Source: Cardinalis cardinalis (Eukaryota > Chordata > Aves > Passeriformes > Cardinalidae). From it: a stretch of DNA of 64,000 nucleotides. A program made the translations under genes and the position numbers. Under the pieces are notes generated by a model. That model was not told the DNA's origin. It worked only from the letters and a program-made list of their open reading frames with translations, and searched no databases. The stretch lies in the NCBI GenBank assembly GCA_014549065.1, contig JACDOX010000043.1, forward strand, positions 5,124,955-5,188,954. The letters are read 5' to 3'. Numbering within the stretch: the first letter of the stretch is position 1; every line of letters starts with the position of its first letter. This document shows positions 11,031 to 22,486 of the stretch, piece after piece.

Positions 11031-12830
11031 ATTGGTGGCCAAAGTTGTCAATGGCAACAAGAGCTTTTTCAAATACAGTAATAGCAAAAGGAAAATAAAG
11101 GATAATGTGGACCAATTACTAAATGATGGGGAAGAGCCCTGGTAACAGAGGAGACCGAGAAGGCAGAGTTACTGAATGCGTTCTTTTCGTTGGTCTTCAC
11201 TGGCAATACCAGACCAATACCAGATGTTGACCTGGATCTCTCTGACTCACAAATCCAGGATAAAGGAATATTGGAAGGAGGGCTTTCCCTTGGTCAAGAA
11301 GGATGGATTCTGAGAATACCTGGGCAAACCTAAGATGGTCAAGTCCATGGGCCCTGACAGGATTCATCCACGAGTGCCAAGAGAGCTGGTGCGCACCATA
11401 GTGAGGCCAGTCATTATCACCTTTGAAAGGTTGTGGATGTCAGGAGAGGTTCCTGAGGCCTGGAAGAAAGCAAATATCACCCCAAAAAAACAAGAAGGAG
11501 GACAGAGAGGCCTAATTTCAGTCAGCCTCACCTCAGTCCCTGGAAGTTCCTGTGGATGACAAGGTGATCAGGAATAGCCAGCATGGGTCCATTGCAAATA
11601 AATCATGCTTGACCAACCTGATTGACTTTTATGATGGAACAACTACTATGGAGGAGGGGAGAGCAGTGGAAGCTCGACTTCAGCATGGCTTTCAATACTG
11701 TCCCTCACAGCATCCTTGTAGGAAAACTCAAGAGTTGTGGACTGGATGAGTGGACAGTGAGGTGGATTGAGAACTGGCTGAATGGCAGAACCCAGAGGGC
11801 TGTAATCACTGGCCAGGGTCTGGCTGGATGCAGTCAGTCACTGGCCCAGGGTCTGGCTGGATGCAGTCACTGGTGCTGTTCCCCAGGGTTCAGTACAGGC
11901 CCAGGACTGTTTAAGTTACTCACCAGTGACTCNGGTGCCACAGATGCCTCTGAGCAAGTTTGCTGAGGATGCGGAGCTGGGAGCAATGGCTGATGCCCCA
12001 GGGGGCCGTGCAGCCCTTCAGAGGACCTCGACACCTTGGAGAGATGGGCAGAGAGGAACCATCTGAAATTCAGCAAGGGCAAGTGCAGGGTCCTGCATGT
12101 GGGGAGGAACAACCCCAGGCACCAGCACGGGCTGGGGCTGAGCTGCTGGGGAGCAGCTCTGTGGAGAAGGGCCTGGGGTCCTGGTGGACAAGAAGCTGTC
12201 CATGAGCCAGCAGTGTGTCCTGCTGGCCAGGAAGGCCAATGGTAACCTGGGGGCCATTGGGGAGAGCATTGCCAGCAGGTGGAGGGAGGTGATCCTGCCC
12301 CTCTACTCAGCCTTGATGAGGCCTCCCCTGGAGTGCTGTGTCCAGTTCTGGGCTCCTCAGGATAGGAGAGACATGGGACTCCTGAAGATGCAGTAAAGGA
12401 TAACAAATATGATAAGGGCACCTAAGGATCTCTCTTGTGGGGAAAGGCTGAGAGAGCTGGGCCTGTTCTGCCTTGAGAAGAGCCTGAGAGAGGACATGAT
12501 CAGTGTCTAGCAGTGTCTGATGGAAGGGTGTCAAGAAGATCGACCAGGTGGTTCTGAGCAATAGCAGAAGAAGCAATGGGCAGAAACTGACACATAGAAG
12601 TGTCACTTGAATGAGAGGAAGAACTTCTTTACTGTGCAGATGACGAGGCATTGGAACAGATTTCCCAGAGAGGCTGTGGAATCTCCCCCACTGAAGTCAC
12701 TCCAGAACCACCTGGATGCAATCCTGTGTCATGTGCTCTAGGACAGCCCTGCTTGATCAGGAAGATTGGCCCAGATGACCCACTTGCGGTCCCCTCCAGC
12801 CTTACCTGTTCTGGGATTCTGTGATGTAGC
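11031..12830 (+). mobile_element. CR1 LINE, RT domain to 3' end, decayed
   Basis: About 1.8 kb of a CR1 element, 5'-truncated just before the reverse-transcriptase domain. It begins with the ORF2 linker ('aatggcaacaagagctttttcaaatacagtaatagcaaaagg', 11051-11092), continues through the RT and C-terminal region, and ends with a CR1 3' UTR of the type 'ggcccagatgacccacttgcggtcccctccagcc...gggattctgtgatg' (about 12768-12826). A 32/33-bp segment is tandemly duplicated at 11807-11871. One base (11933) is N. Frameshifts and stops throughout make it non-functional. Confidence 0.95.
11335..12400 (+). pseudogene. CR1 ORF2 reverse transcriptase remnant
   Basis: Broken coding region of a LINE reverse transcriptase. 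In frame 1, 11335-11559 gives SMGPDRIHPRV followed by EAWKKANITP and LTSVPG, the conserved N-terminal RT blocks. Frame 2 (11552-11680) gives NSQHGSIANKSCLTNLIDFYDG. Frame 3 (11622 onward) gives DFSMAFNTVPHSIL, which is palm motif A with its first Asp at about 11673, then WIENWLNGRTQRAVI. The catalytic FADD motif appears at about 11957 as FAED, so the first of the two motif C aspartates reads Glu. C-terminal blocks resembling 'SMSQQCVLLARKANG' occur at 12190-12240. At least two frameshifts and several stops are present. This is not a host gene. Confidence 0.93.
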
Positions 12831-14419
12831 TGAATTCCTTTACTCTGAACATGTCTATTTCAGCACAGCAGCACAACTGTGTACAAACAATATAGTAAAA
12901 ACAATAAAACAGCTTTCTAGAGATAGAATAACATCAAAGACCATCAAAAATCCAAGACATTTATCCCTGTGAGTCTCACAAAACTTACATTTTATTATTT
13001 CCCTTCAAAATTAAACACTTCAGTGTATTTTATTACCTGATTTACAGAAAGAAATAGCTTCAAATAGACTGGTTCATGTTTATCAAGTGAATGAGGCGTC
13101 TACTTGGGTTTTTTTACTGGTAAATTAATTTTTATGGGAAATAAACATAATTCTATCACACCAATTAGTGTATCATTAGAGCAGGTGCATTGAGACCAGG
13201 ACCACACTTGCAGACACAGAAAGCAGTCAACAGTCTGCGAATCATTAATCTAATTAGCAACACATCGAGACTCACAATATACACTTTCCTTCTGCACAAC
13301 TATCTGACCAAAAAAAAAGCTAAGCATCAAAAATAATATAGCCTCCCTGAAATTAATATAACCTCCCTAAGTTCCCTGATGCAATGTAAACTATTTAGGT
13401 CATTGAAAGTACTCTAACCAGCAGAGATAAAAATATTTCAGTAAGTGTTCCCATGTGTTTAATATATACTTGATGCACTAAAAATATCCGGCATTGAAAA
13501 TTTCTTCTTATCCAATATGAGGTACTTGAAAATTGTTTTGTGGTGTTTTCAATGAAATTTAATATGTTTTTATTATACACTTACAATTAACTGTGATGAA
13601 AGATCTTTTCATGTTTAGCAAAAGAGAAAAACTTTGGTGCTTTTCTGAGAACATGAAAAAATGAAGATTACCAAAAATACTTAATAATAAATTTTGAAGA
13701 AAAGCACCATGCACAACACAAAGGTTTGTTCCACTTGTATATTTCAAAAGCCCTGTCATCACTTCCCCACATTAATTAATGAAAATGTATGAATTAAAAA
13801 CCATCCCAAATTGTCTATTTCATATAGTCTTTATATATATATAAAGACTTTATGTGTTGTTTTTTTATAGTCACATTCACATAATCTTTATAAGAAAATA
13901 ACACCACTAAAGCTTTAGCATTGTTGGTTGGAATCAACAGGATTTGTTGAGAAGCTTCTCTTTTCAGATAGCAACACATATATCTGAAGCAGAAAGGGGG
14001 AAAAAAAGGCATCCCAAAATCTGAAATGATGAAATGAACTCCTTCCTAGAGAAATGCTGTGGCAAAATATTTACATTTGTTCACCCTTCCTTCAGCTGTA
14101 GAATATGCTGAATTTATGGTACTTGCTTTTAAGGTTCAGTCTAAAGCAGGCAGGCAGCGTAGTGACAAATTGGATGGCAGAGCTGGCAAATTTAAAAAAC
14201 ACTTGGACAGGTATCCAAAGAAGAAATAGCTGCCAGCAGTTAAAAGTATTATTTCTCTTTACATCTTGTTTGCTGAGGTTGCTATTCACAACACTGACAT
14301 ATCAGCAGAAGGGAATTTGTGTTGGCATACAAATTGCTTCAATGCAGAGTTTAGGTTTAAGCTGTCGTTCATTATAAACTGATGGTTCTTAGAATTAATA
14401 ATTTAACATTTATAAAATT
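12831..14419. other. Unassigned AT-rich sequence
   Basis: No gene or interspersed repeat recognised. It contains a 21-bp imperfect tandem duplication at about 13335-13375 (cctccctgaaattaatata / cctccctaa) and a 22-bp palindrome at 13827-13848. Confidence 0.45.
13827..13848. repeat. 22-bp perfect palindrome
   Basis: The sequence gtctttatata/tatataaagac is its own reverse complement with no spacer. It is AT-rich and may simply be an expanded TA microsatellite with flanking symmetry. Confidence 0.9.
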
Positions 14420-16250
14420 AATCCTGCTGCTGGGCATAAAGTTTGTCTCACAGAGGTGTGTGCCAAGGACTCCAGAGGTGATAGGAGCCAATAGGTGAAC
14501 ACGACTGAAATATTTCCAGGGAGTTAAGGCCTGTTCTTCTGGAAAGGTGACGTGACCAACAGCACAGCTGAAGTGTCTCTACACCAGTGGGTACAGGCAG
14601 ACAACCAAAAGAGGAGCTGGAAGTCACTGTGCCACTAAAAGGGTATGAACCAGTAGCCATCTCTGAAGGATGGTGGGATAAATCCCATGACGAGTGCAGC
14701 CACTGATGGCTACAGGCTGTTCAAAACGGACAGGCAGGGCTCTCTGTGTGTTGCCCTCTATGTAAGAAATGAATGGAAATTGAAGGGCTGTCTCTGAAGA
14801 TCAGCCACAAACAGGTCAAAACTTCATGGGTGAGAATCAGAGAGACTGAGGTAACAAAGGGAACCTTGCGGATGGTGTCTGTTAGAGGCTGCCTGATCAG
14901 GGAGAGCCTGTTCACAACAGCACCTTCTTGCTCCAACACAGGAGGCACTGAACACGCCAGATCTCATCCAGCTGGGGCACTTCAACTCCCAGTATCTGCT
15001 GGAAAAGAAGCACAGTGAGCTGTAGGCAACCCAGGGGAGTGCTGGGATGCACATGGATAACCCTAAGCCAGGTAATGGAGAGCCCTGACAGAGGGGATCA
15101 GTTACTGGACCTGATGATCGCCAGTGCCAGTGAGCTCATGGGTGGNNTCAAGGATGGAGGCAGCCAGGGCTGCAGTGAGCATCACTGCTGGATCTGCAGT
15201 CCTGAGGAATATGGGACAGGCCAAGAACACAGTCAGGACCCTGAATTTTAGGAAGCAAACTCCAGGTGCTCAAAGAATTAGTCAGTAGAATGACTTGGGA
15301 AACTGCCTCACGGACAAGAGAGCAGAAATAAGCTGGCAGATCTTTCAAGACATTTTCCAAAAACCACAGCAGCTCTTGACTCAGAGTAAGAAATCAGAAA
15401 AGGAAGGGAAGAAACTGGCATGGATGAGTCAGGACCTGCTGATTAAACAGCTAGGAAGAGTATAGGAATGCTGCCTGGTTGTAGGGACGGGGTCATCAAG
15501 ACCAAGGCACAGCTGGTGTTGGGCTTGACAAGCGATAGCTAGAAAAGGCAGGTAAAAAAGCATACACTTCTGATGAACGTGGCTGGCAAATTGGTAAAAA
15601 TGAGGGATGAGAAAGCTGTGGTACTGGCAATATCTCTTCTCACACCTCTTGAGTGGGTGAATCTCAAGGTAGGGATGGGGGGAGCAAAGTCTCTCCCACT
15701 GTAAGTAAAGATCATGTTCATGACCACTTGGAGAACCCAAACATACATAAGTCTTTAGTGCCTGATGAGATGCATCACAGAGTCCTTGGGGAAATGTGTG
15801 ATGTAGCTGCCAAGCCACTCTCCCTGATATTTGTGAAACCATGGCAGTCAGGAGAACTCCCAGGTGACTGGAAAAGGGGAAACATTTCACCTGTCTTTAA
15901 AAAGAGTGAAAGGAGTGCCCTGGGAACTACTGACCTGTCAGCCTCCCCTCTCTGCTTGGGGAGATCATGGAACAGATCATCCAAGAAGCTGTGCTAAGGA
16001 GGACAGGGAGGTAATTTGCGACAGCTAACACAGCTTCACCAATCCAGTGGCCTTCTATGATGGACTGACCAAATCAGTGGACAAGGGAAAGGCTACAAAT
16101 GTCATTTACCTGGACTTCTGTAAAGCCTTGGACACAGTCTCCCCCAACATCCTTCTCTCTAAACAGGAGAGGTATTTCATTAATGGGTGCAGTAAAATGC
16201 AATCACTAGGAATATGTTGGCAAGTGGCCTACTAGAAATGAGTTTGGGCA
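14420..16250 (+). mobile_element. CR1 LINE, endonuclease and N-terminal RT, 3' end missing
   Basis: About 1.8 kb of CR1 covering the start of ORF2 (apurinic endonuclease-like domain), the linker and the first half of the reverse transcriptase. Sequence similarity ends at about 16250. No 3' UTR or octamer end follows, although LINE insertions normally keep their 3' end. A solo LTR begins only about 50 bp downstream, so a deletion or rearrangement near the LTR insertion site is plausible. Two bases (15146-15147) are N. It is a separate insertion from the 11.0-12.8 kb copy because their RT segments overlap. Confidence 0.92.
14640..16235 (+). pseudogene. CR1 ORF2 endonuclease-RT remnant
   Basis: Endonuclease domain traces include DGYRLFKTDRQG followed by VALYVRNEW (14705-14775), then IQLGHFNSQYLLEK (about 14966-15007), which corresponds to the LGDFN active-site block of APE-like LINE endonucleases. 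The block equivalent to LLDLMIASASEL, the 'LDL...NREGL' segment of CR1, is at about 15105. RT blocks follow: DEMHHRVLGEM (15761 onward), LPGDWKRGNISPVFKK (about 15857-15904), and palm motif A as VIYLDFCKALDTVSPNILLS (about 16101-16160). Frames change several times and stops interrupt the sequence. The endonuclease GDFN reads GHFN, so a likely catalytic or structural Asp is lost. Confidence 0.9.
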
Positions 16251-16296
16251 AAAAGAGCAGGGAGAGAAAAAAGATTTTAATGAAATTTCATGCTTA

Positions 16297-16301
16297 CAAA
16301 T
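16297..16301. repeat. Target-site duplication, left copy
   Basis: caaat directly abuts the LTR start. It is identical to the copy at 16964-16968. Confidence 0.9.
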
Positions 16302-16963
16302 TGTCCTGGTTTAGAGCAAATTTGGGAGAGAATCCCATAAGGGGCTCCGGTAGTAAAGCAAATTCAAATGGCCCCTCCCCTCAACTGGTCTGGGAGAGAA
16401 TACCTCCTTGGAGAAAGGTGGAAAAAAAACCTATTTATTAAACAGTAAAACCTAAACAATATTAAACAATAAAACCCCTTGCCGCTCCAAAAGAGATGAC
16501 AAACTGAGAAAACCCCGTCCCCGCGTTGCGGCTCAGCTCACTCAGTCTCTGATCAGTCCCTCCAGTGCTGGAAATGCCGCAGGCCAGGCCCGGCATTTCC
16601 GCAGGCCAGCTGCCGGTGCTCTGCTGGGTGTCCAGTCCAGAGCAGGTTTCAAGAGGTCCAAAAAAAAGGAAAAAAAAAAAAACACCAAAGGTCCAGGGAA
16701 CTTCCTTGCCTCAGCTAGCTAAAACTAACTAAAAACAAAAACAAAAGGAGCCCCGTCCCTCTGTCTGTCTGCAAACAGTCCAGGAGCAGGAATGTGGAGA
16801 AGTGAGGAGCAGTGTCTGGAGGGAAGGGAAAAGAAAAAAAAACTGTGCACTTCTTCTCTGTCCCCTTCACTCTCTGCAGTAAGTCTTAAAGGTGCAAAAC
16901 TTACTCAGCATAAGCAGAACAAGATGACTGGGGACAAAAGCATCATATAGTCAACCCAGGACA
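16302..16963 (-). mobile_element. Solo ERVL-like LTR (662 bp), complete
   Basis: The element starts tgtcctgg (16302) and ends ccaggaca (16963), perfect 8-bp inverted ends with canonical TG...CA termini. It is flanked by identical 5-bp direct repeats, caaat at 16297-16301 and 16964-16968, the target-site duplication made by integrase. Five base pairs is the usual size for ERVL-type elements, against 4 for ERV1 and 6 for ERVK. Transcriptional direction is inferred as minus. Read that way, it begins TGTCCTGGGTTGACTATATG, a start I recognise from passerine LTRs, and has a TATA-like TTTAAG (16884-16889) and an AATAAA signal (16434-16439). No gag, pol or env sequence accompanies it, so LTR-LTR recombination removed the internal region. 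Confidence 0.92.
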
Positions 16964-16968
16964 CAAAT
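16964..16968. repeat. Target-site duplication, right copy
   Basis: caaat directly abuts the LTR end. It matches the left copy exactly, consistent with a simple solo-LTR structure. Confidence 0.9.
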
Positions 16969-18699
16969 TTTCTTAGAGTAGATTCTATTTTACAAGTTAC
17001 TCAGTGAAAAAAATTACATACTGAGTAGTTGTGAAGATATATTGGATCAATGCTCAATACAGAAGTGATTCAGAGTAAACATTTGTATTTGTAACCTGAA
17101 CTGTGGGTGTAGTGACTACAAAGCAAATAAAATTCCTTTTCAGAAATGTTAAAATTTTAATATCCTCAAGATGCTAATTTTATTTTACTTTAAATAAATG
17201 TCCTAAGTATCTGTTGTTTCCTACTAATACAGACACGGAGATCTGTCTCACTTTTACATAGGCATGTAAGTTCTATGTTCTTTAAGAACACAGAATGAAT
17301 CTTTTATAATACAGGATAAGTTGTCTCGTTCTCTACTGAAATTAGAACTCTGAAATTAGGGAAATATTATTTTTCTTATAATTTTAATTTTCTCCATGAA
17401 GGGCTTGAAAGAAATGAAAAATTAATTTTTACGGTGTGATAAGGCAATTCAAGTGTAAGATTCCAGTCAGGCCTTGCAGACCAGATGGCTTTTAATTTTC
17501 TGGCAATGATGTTGATTGGAAGCCAGGATGTAAACTCCTTATTTTAATCAACTTTAGACAACTGAGGGTTTTTTCTAATCATAGAAGCAGCTGCACACTG
17601 GAAGAATCTCAGTATTATATTACCGTGTACAGTAAATATTAGCCAGGACAAGTACAACTATAAACAATAATCTTAAGTAAAATTCTAGACCACTGACTTT
17701 AGAGTCCAAAAATGAAAATTTTGGGTTTAATGAATGTATTATTCTTCATTCTCCATTTCTGCAACAAAATTTCTAAGAAACATTAAAAATCTTGGCATTG
17801 GGATTCAGCATTAAAAAAAAAAAAACCAACTAAAATCTCAGATCCCTCCTATAAAGCAAGTAGATAAGAATTTAACATACCGTCTTTTTGGTATGCTTTT
17901 AATAGAGTATATATATAGAATGCTATTTGTGTTAGCAAGTTAATGATTTGTTTATTCTTTTCAAATAAAAAAATAAGTGGAGGATTTAACTTGCAGTAAA
18001 AATATTGTATAATATAATATAGGATCAAATTAGGAGCTAATTATAAAATTAGAAAAATTGGGAGTGTGTTTCAAAAACTAGAAATAGGTTTTTACATTTA
18101 CCCATATAGGCTTAATTCCAGAGGATATTAATTGAAAGAAAGAAATTAATTGAAAGTATTTGAACAACTTTGCTTACCTCTTATTTTTATCCTAGGAAGT
18201 AAAATCAGAAAAATTCTAGATTGCCTAGCTAGATTATCTTGTTTGGCAAATTTTGCACATTACTGTGATAATTAATGTAATATAGGAAAAATATTTGTCG
18301 TGCTTGCAAAAATGGTCACTATTATTGGAAGATGTACTTAGTTTATCCTCATGATATTTTGTCACAGCCCAAAGATATTGTTTTTCTCTCCTAGTCTATT
18401 CTTTTATATCTTTGTTACAAAAGTACTACAAACTCCCCATTCTTAATAGCTCTAAAGTAAACACTGAATATCACAATATACATAAGACAATGTTTTTGTA
18501 AGCATTAGTGAATATATTCCATATTTTCTCCACACAGTACATTTTTAATGTGCATTATCTTGTGAAAAAACTGATGTATTGATGAGGTATTGATGTTTCT
18601 TGGAATAGACTTCAAATAAATACCAGGCTGCAAGCACACAAGGAAGGAAATGACTATATTTTACTCTTCTTTCCTTTTCCTCTTCATATCCATATGCTG
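16969..18699. other. Unassigned AT-rich sequence
   Basis: Strongly AT-rich, with A-runs (for example about 17814-17825) and no recognised gene or repeat. The expected 3' remainder of the interrupted CR1 is not present here. Confidence 0.5.
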
Positions 18700-19028
18700 G
18701 ATCCAGCTTTAAGCCTACCCAGTGCAAGAGGAATAAGGACAAAATGAAGAGAGCCCAGCAGAAGAAAGGTCAGGAACTGAAGCAAATGGTGTTCAAAGGG
18801 GAGGCTGAAGTAGGTGAGCAGGTTTGGTCTAGAGAAGAGAAGGCTCAGGCATGGGGGAAACTCACTTCAGACTTCCATAGTCTTGAGAGTGATTGAGAGA
18901 AGAAGAGGTAGACTGTTTCTTCCCAGGAGTGCTCAGTCAAAGGTCAGAAGGCAGCAATAATAAATTTCACCAAAGGATAACTTCTTGAGCAAAAGGGAGA
19001 ATCTTCCCAGGAGGATGTCCACCACTTG
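18700..19028 (+). mobile_element. Old CR1-like LINE repeat, copy A
   Basis: Begins gatccagctttaagcctacc (18700) and contains 'aggtttggtctagagaagagaaggctcaggcatgggg' (about 18820-18856), which resembles the CR1 3' region block encoding LFSLEKRRLRG. Its reverse complement aligns by eye along almost its entire length with 25620-25953, and both copies begin at the same base. I judge it an ancient CR1-related 3' end. The common 5' boundary would also fit a defined short element. Family assignment is uncertain, but repetitiveness is well supported. Confidence 0.7.
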
Positions 19029-21084
19029 CTAGACCCATTCATGGGGGCTAGGGAATTTTTAAAGTTTAGAATTTCAGAACTCATTGGGAAATCCAGCAAG
19101 GCTAGAAATGCCTGTAATTTCTGATTTCATCTTCAAATCAGCCATTATTTTTTATGAATGTACTTCAGCAAGTCCTCCTCTAAATCATGTTTTTAAAGAC
19201 AAGCCTAATCTGAAGATTTGACTATAAGTGTTTCACATTTGATTTCCTAGTCTTAAAGCTCTTCTTGTTTTTTCATAATGTAGATAGAAAAACCAGAGAT
19301 CAATGACCTAAATTATAAGAAAAAAAATTTATCAGCTAATGGATGTAAACCCTGTGGATCACTTTCATTATTTATTGCTATTCTCGAGATATTTTCTCCT
19401 TGAGCTATTTCAGAATGAAAAGTTTCAGTAAAGTTTTCTGTAATAAGCAATTACCTTTAGAAGAGAATTACATATTATTATTGTAGAAAAGCGCATTTAT
19501 TAATAAGTACAGAACTGGTAGTTACCATTTCTTTCATCTCACTGAATAGTGCAAGAGTCAAGATCATTAAATTGAACATTAGACCTTTTCGCTAAGGTTC
19601 TGGTATTATCTCAGTATAATCACATCTATCATCTACTTATGACTCTTTATCAGACTGATGAAAAATCATGTAAATAGCACATTGTAGCAGCTAATCTGTG
19701 TCTATCACGTCTCTTTGAACCAGCAGTTGTTCAGATGGACTGAAGTCTGTCTGGCAATCCTTAGTGACACTTTCAGTGTTACAGAAGAGAGGTAACACTG
19801 TGTCCACATGCTTCACATTGAAACATTACTGCTTTAATATTTTCCGTGACATGTTAACTATCTCATTGCCATTTTCCTTTACCCATCTTTTTTCTGGCAC
19901 TCTCCTACTATTCCTTATTATCAGAAAATCAGATACAAGGCAATAGGATATTGAAATTTTGTCCTGATTATTGTCTAGAATCACTTTATCTGTGACTAGA
20001 TGCTTCCCTTACTGACTCTGTCAGGAATTTTTACTCTAATTGTTTTCAATTCACTTCATATTGCCCTTCTTCACTATCAATTTTTTAAAAAATAACTTGA
20101 ATCCAGGTATTTGCTAACAAAGCTGCAGTAAGTGTTCATAAGATAGCTAACTGCCAACTAGATTATGTCAAATTTCCCTCTGATTTGTTAACAAATGTCA
20201 GGTCTTCTGTGGTGCAACATTCATAACTCTGTATCGTGATCAGAATATTATTCTAGCCAAGGGACAACATCAAAGATATTGGCTGAAACTTGCAAACTCC
20301 TGTTTGTGATTATTAATAGAGTTATATTTTTGTGTGTTTGCACAATTTTTTTTGTGTAAGGGGTTAATAGCCATAGTTTAAAAAGGTAATATGCTTTGAA
20401 AACTTTTTTTCCTATGTTAAGTTTCTATTTACCATTTCCAGTGTTCTGCTGGTTTGCAACTCAGATCAATTTTATTTCTTTTACATGACGTTACAAAATA
20501 TTTGGACTGCAGATTAATTAATGCATGTTCTATGAGAACATGCATTATTAAGAACATTTTTTAGTAGTATTATAAGGAGTATAATTAGACTTATATTTTA
20601 AGAAATTTGCTCATAGTGGATGACTAAAGAAAAATGGTATTAACCAAAGTTCCTCTCAAAATGGTGACATGGTCTGCGCACTGGAAAGAATACCAAATTA
20701 ATTGAGGTGTGCTTGAGAAGAGAAGTTTTCTAGCAGTTAAAGTAGTGAGGGTAAGAGAGATAAACTTTTAAAGGATTTCATCATGCCAAGATATTCCTGC
20801 CCCTGTGGAAAGCCTATGTGAATGTTTATGGCATAGATGTTCACGTACACAAGCGCCGGACCACTGAAAAATATTGAAATAATCAACAGGTGAATCAGAC
20901 TACCAGGATTAAAGCATCTTGGGTGGATCTGGATTGGCAACATAACATTGAATTATTTTTAGGCTGGTGAGCTTATGATATTTTGAGCGATCAGGGAAGA
21001 GATGCAACCTGTGTGTGTGCTCATGGCTGAGAGGTGACCTTAGCCATGGACAGTATTGCACAGGGTACTCATGAATGCAAAACA
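19029..21084. other. Unassigned AT-rich sequence
   Basis: No gene or interspersed repeat recognised. It contains a 13-bp inverted repeat with a 3-nt loop at 20519-20547. Confidence 0.45.
20519..20547. repeat. 13-bp inverted repeat, 3-nt loop
   Basis: Arms taatgcatgttct and agaacatgcatta are separated by atg and form a perfect stem. Confidence 0.9.
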
Positions 21085-21700
21085 CGTGCTGCAATTAAGC
21101 AAGTCTGGGAGTTAAAGCCCCTCTTGTATTGAGAATTATGGCTGAAATGCAAATATGGGCATGCCTTGCAGCATCCATCCAGCAAAATCAAACAATGTAA
21201 TGGACTCTTAAACACTACATTGAGAGCAGTGGGAGTTGGGATCTTCAAATGCTGGGATGCTCATTGAGTAAAAACAGCTGAGCTAGTCAACTCCTGGGGA
21301 TTGGTCAGTGAGCTGGCCCTGCCCAATCAAACCTTTTATAGACTGCAGTAAGGGACAGAGTTCCCATGGTGCTCTTAGAAAATATTCTGAGAAAGCCAGC
21401 CTGGGTTATTCCTGACTCAAGCAGAGGAAAATCCTTTTGTGGAACTGCTTTTACTCAAGGACATGGATGGACTTCATGGGTAATGAAGAAGGATGAGGAA
21501 ATCCATTGTATACCCCAAAGGGATATGATTTTGGATGAGAATAACAAACTAATTACATTGTATTCTGTTAATTACTATAAAACATTATAAATTATCACAT
21601 CTCTTGGAGCTACAAGTATCCTTTTCCGCCGCTACAGATATGGGGATCTGAGCTCACCTCACTTTTGGCCAACATATCAAGAGAATTACAGTAAAATCAT
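21085..21700 (+). mobile_element. Probable degraded LTR
   Basis: A moderately GC-rich block has a promoter-like layout: CCAAT (21323-21327), a TATA-like ttttata (21334-21340), then 'gactgcagtaagggacagagttcccatggtgctc' (21341-21374), which resembles the R region of avian LTRs. The tail 'ccgccgctacagatatggggatctgagctcacctcactt' (about 21627-21665) also looks LTR-like. I could not find TG...CA ends or a target-site duplication, and the 74-codon frame inside shows no domain. It could be unrelated promoter-like DNA. It is a candidate only, with approximate limits. Confidence 0.45.
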
Positions 21701-22062
21701 CCAGATTAATGAAGGATTAACTTTGGTGAAACTGGACTAGCACAGCAGTGATGGAATCAGAACTGGCTTCTTCATGCAATATTTGAGCACTATTCTCGAT
21801 TTTTCTTGAAAGATTGCTAAAGAAGCCCAAAAATCACTCAATGGAAGGAACTCAATCTACATTTTTCAGGGCTGATCCACAGACTTACAGGGTGCCTTTT
21901 CTTTGTAGTAGCTGGTACAACTACTGTGTTTTGGGATTAATATGAGAATAGGTTTTAGTGTTTACCAGTAAAGTGAGAATAGTGATAATACACTGAACAT
22001 TTTTTTGTTGCTAATTAATGCTTACCCTAAATCAAGGACTTTTCAGTGTCCTGTCTTCTGTC
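21701..22062. other. Unassigned sequence between two LTR-like blocks
   Basis: No coding, gag/pol or tRNA-primer-site signature was seen. It may be decayed internal or flanking DNA. Confidence 0.4.
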
Positions 22063-22486
22063 TTTGAGCAGATAAACAAGAATCTGTGTAGCAGCATGGC
22101 CAAGGAAGCTGACCTGAACTGGCCAAAGAGATATTCCATACCACAGGACGTAATGCCTAGTTATAAACTGGGGGGAGTTGACCAGGAGGAGCGAATCACT
22201 GCTGGGGGATAGGTGGAGCATCACCCAGCAGGTGGTGAGACCTTGTTTCAAAAACCTTGTTTTGCTTATCACTTGTTTATCCGGGGTCTTATTCCTCTAT
22301 CTTTGTTATCTCCTTTTCATTACTGCTCGTAGCATATATTAGTTTCTTTCAAATACTAACCTGTTATTTTCTCAACCCACAGGTCTTATATTTTAATGAT
22401 TCTCCTCCCCACAGTAATGGAGTATGGCAAGAAGTGAGCCAATATTAGTGTGGCACTTAGTTGTCAACTACAGTTTAAACATGAGG
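22063..22486 (+). mobile_element. Avian ERV solo LTR fragment
   Basis: The order of blocks matches a common avian LTR as I know it. First come 'agcagcatggccaagg' and 'aaagagatattccataccac' (22091-22144). A TATA box 'tataaactggggggagttg' (22162-22180) follows, with a downstream 'agcatcacccagcaggtggtgagacc' (about 22216-22241). A T/C-rich stretch leads to 'tctcaacccacaggtcttatattttaatgattctcctcccca' (about 22370-22411), and the end is 'ggcacttagttgtcaactacagtttaaac' (22452-22480). The usual polyadenylation hexamer before the T-rich stretch is not intact. No internal retroviral genes are adjacent. The 5' boundary is uncertain. Confidence 0.8.

Noticed and set aside
11867..12421. 184-codon open frame on the minus strand
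   Set aside because: It is antisense to the C-terminal part of CR1 ORF2 on the plus strand. GC-rich CR1 sequence lacks stops by composition, and the translation has no domain.
15429..15890. 153-codon open frame on the minus strand
   Set aside because: Antisense to the CR1 ORF2 linker and RT region.
11031..16250. The two ORF2 blocks at 11.0-12.8 and 14.4-16.25 kb as one rearranged element
   Set aside because: Both contain the N-terminal RT blocks and palm motif A, so they overlap and must be two insertions.
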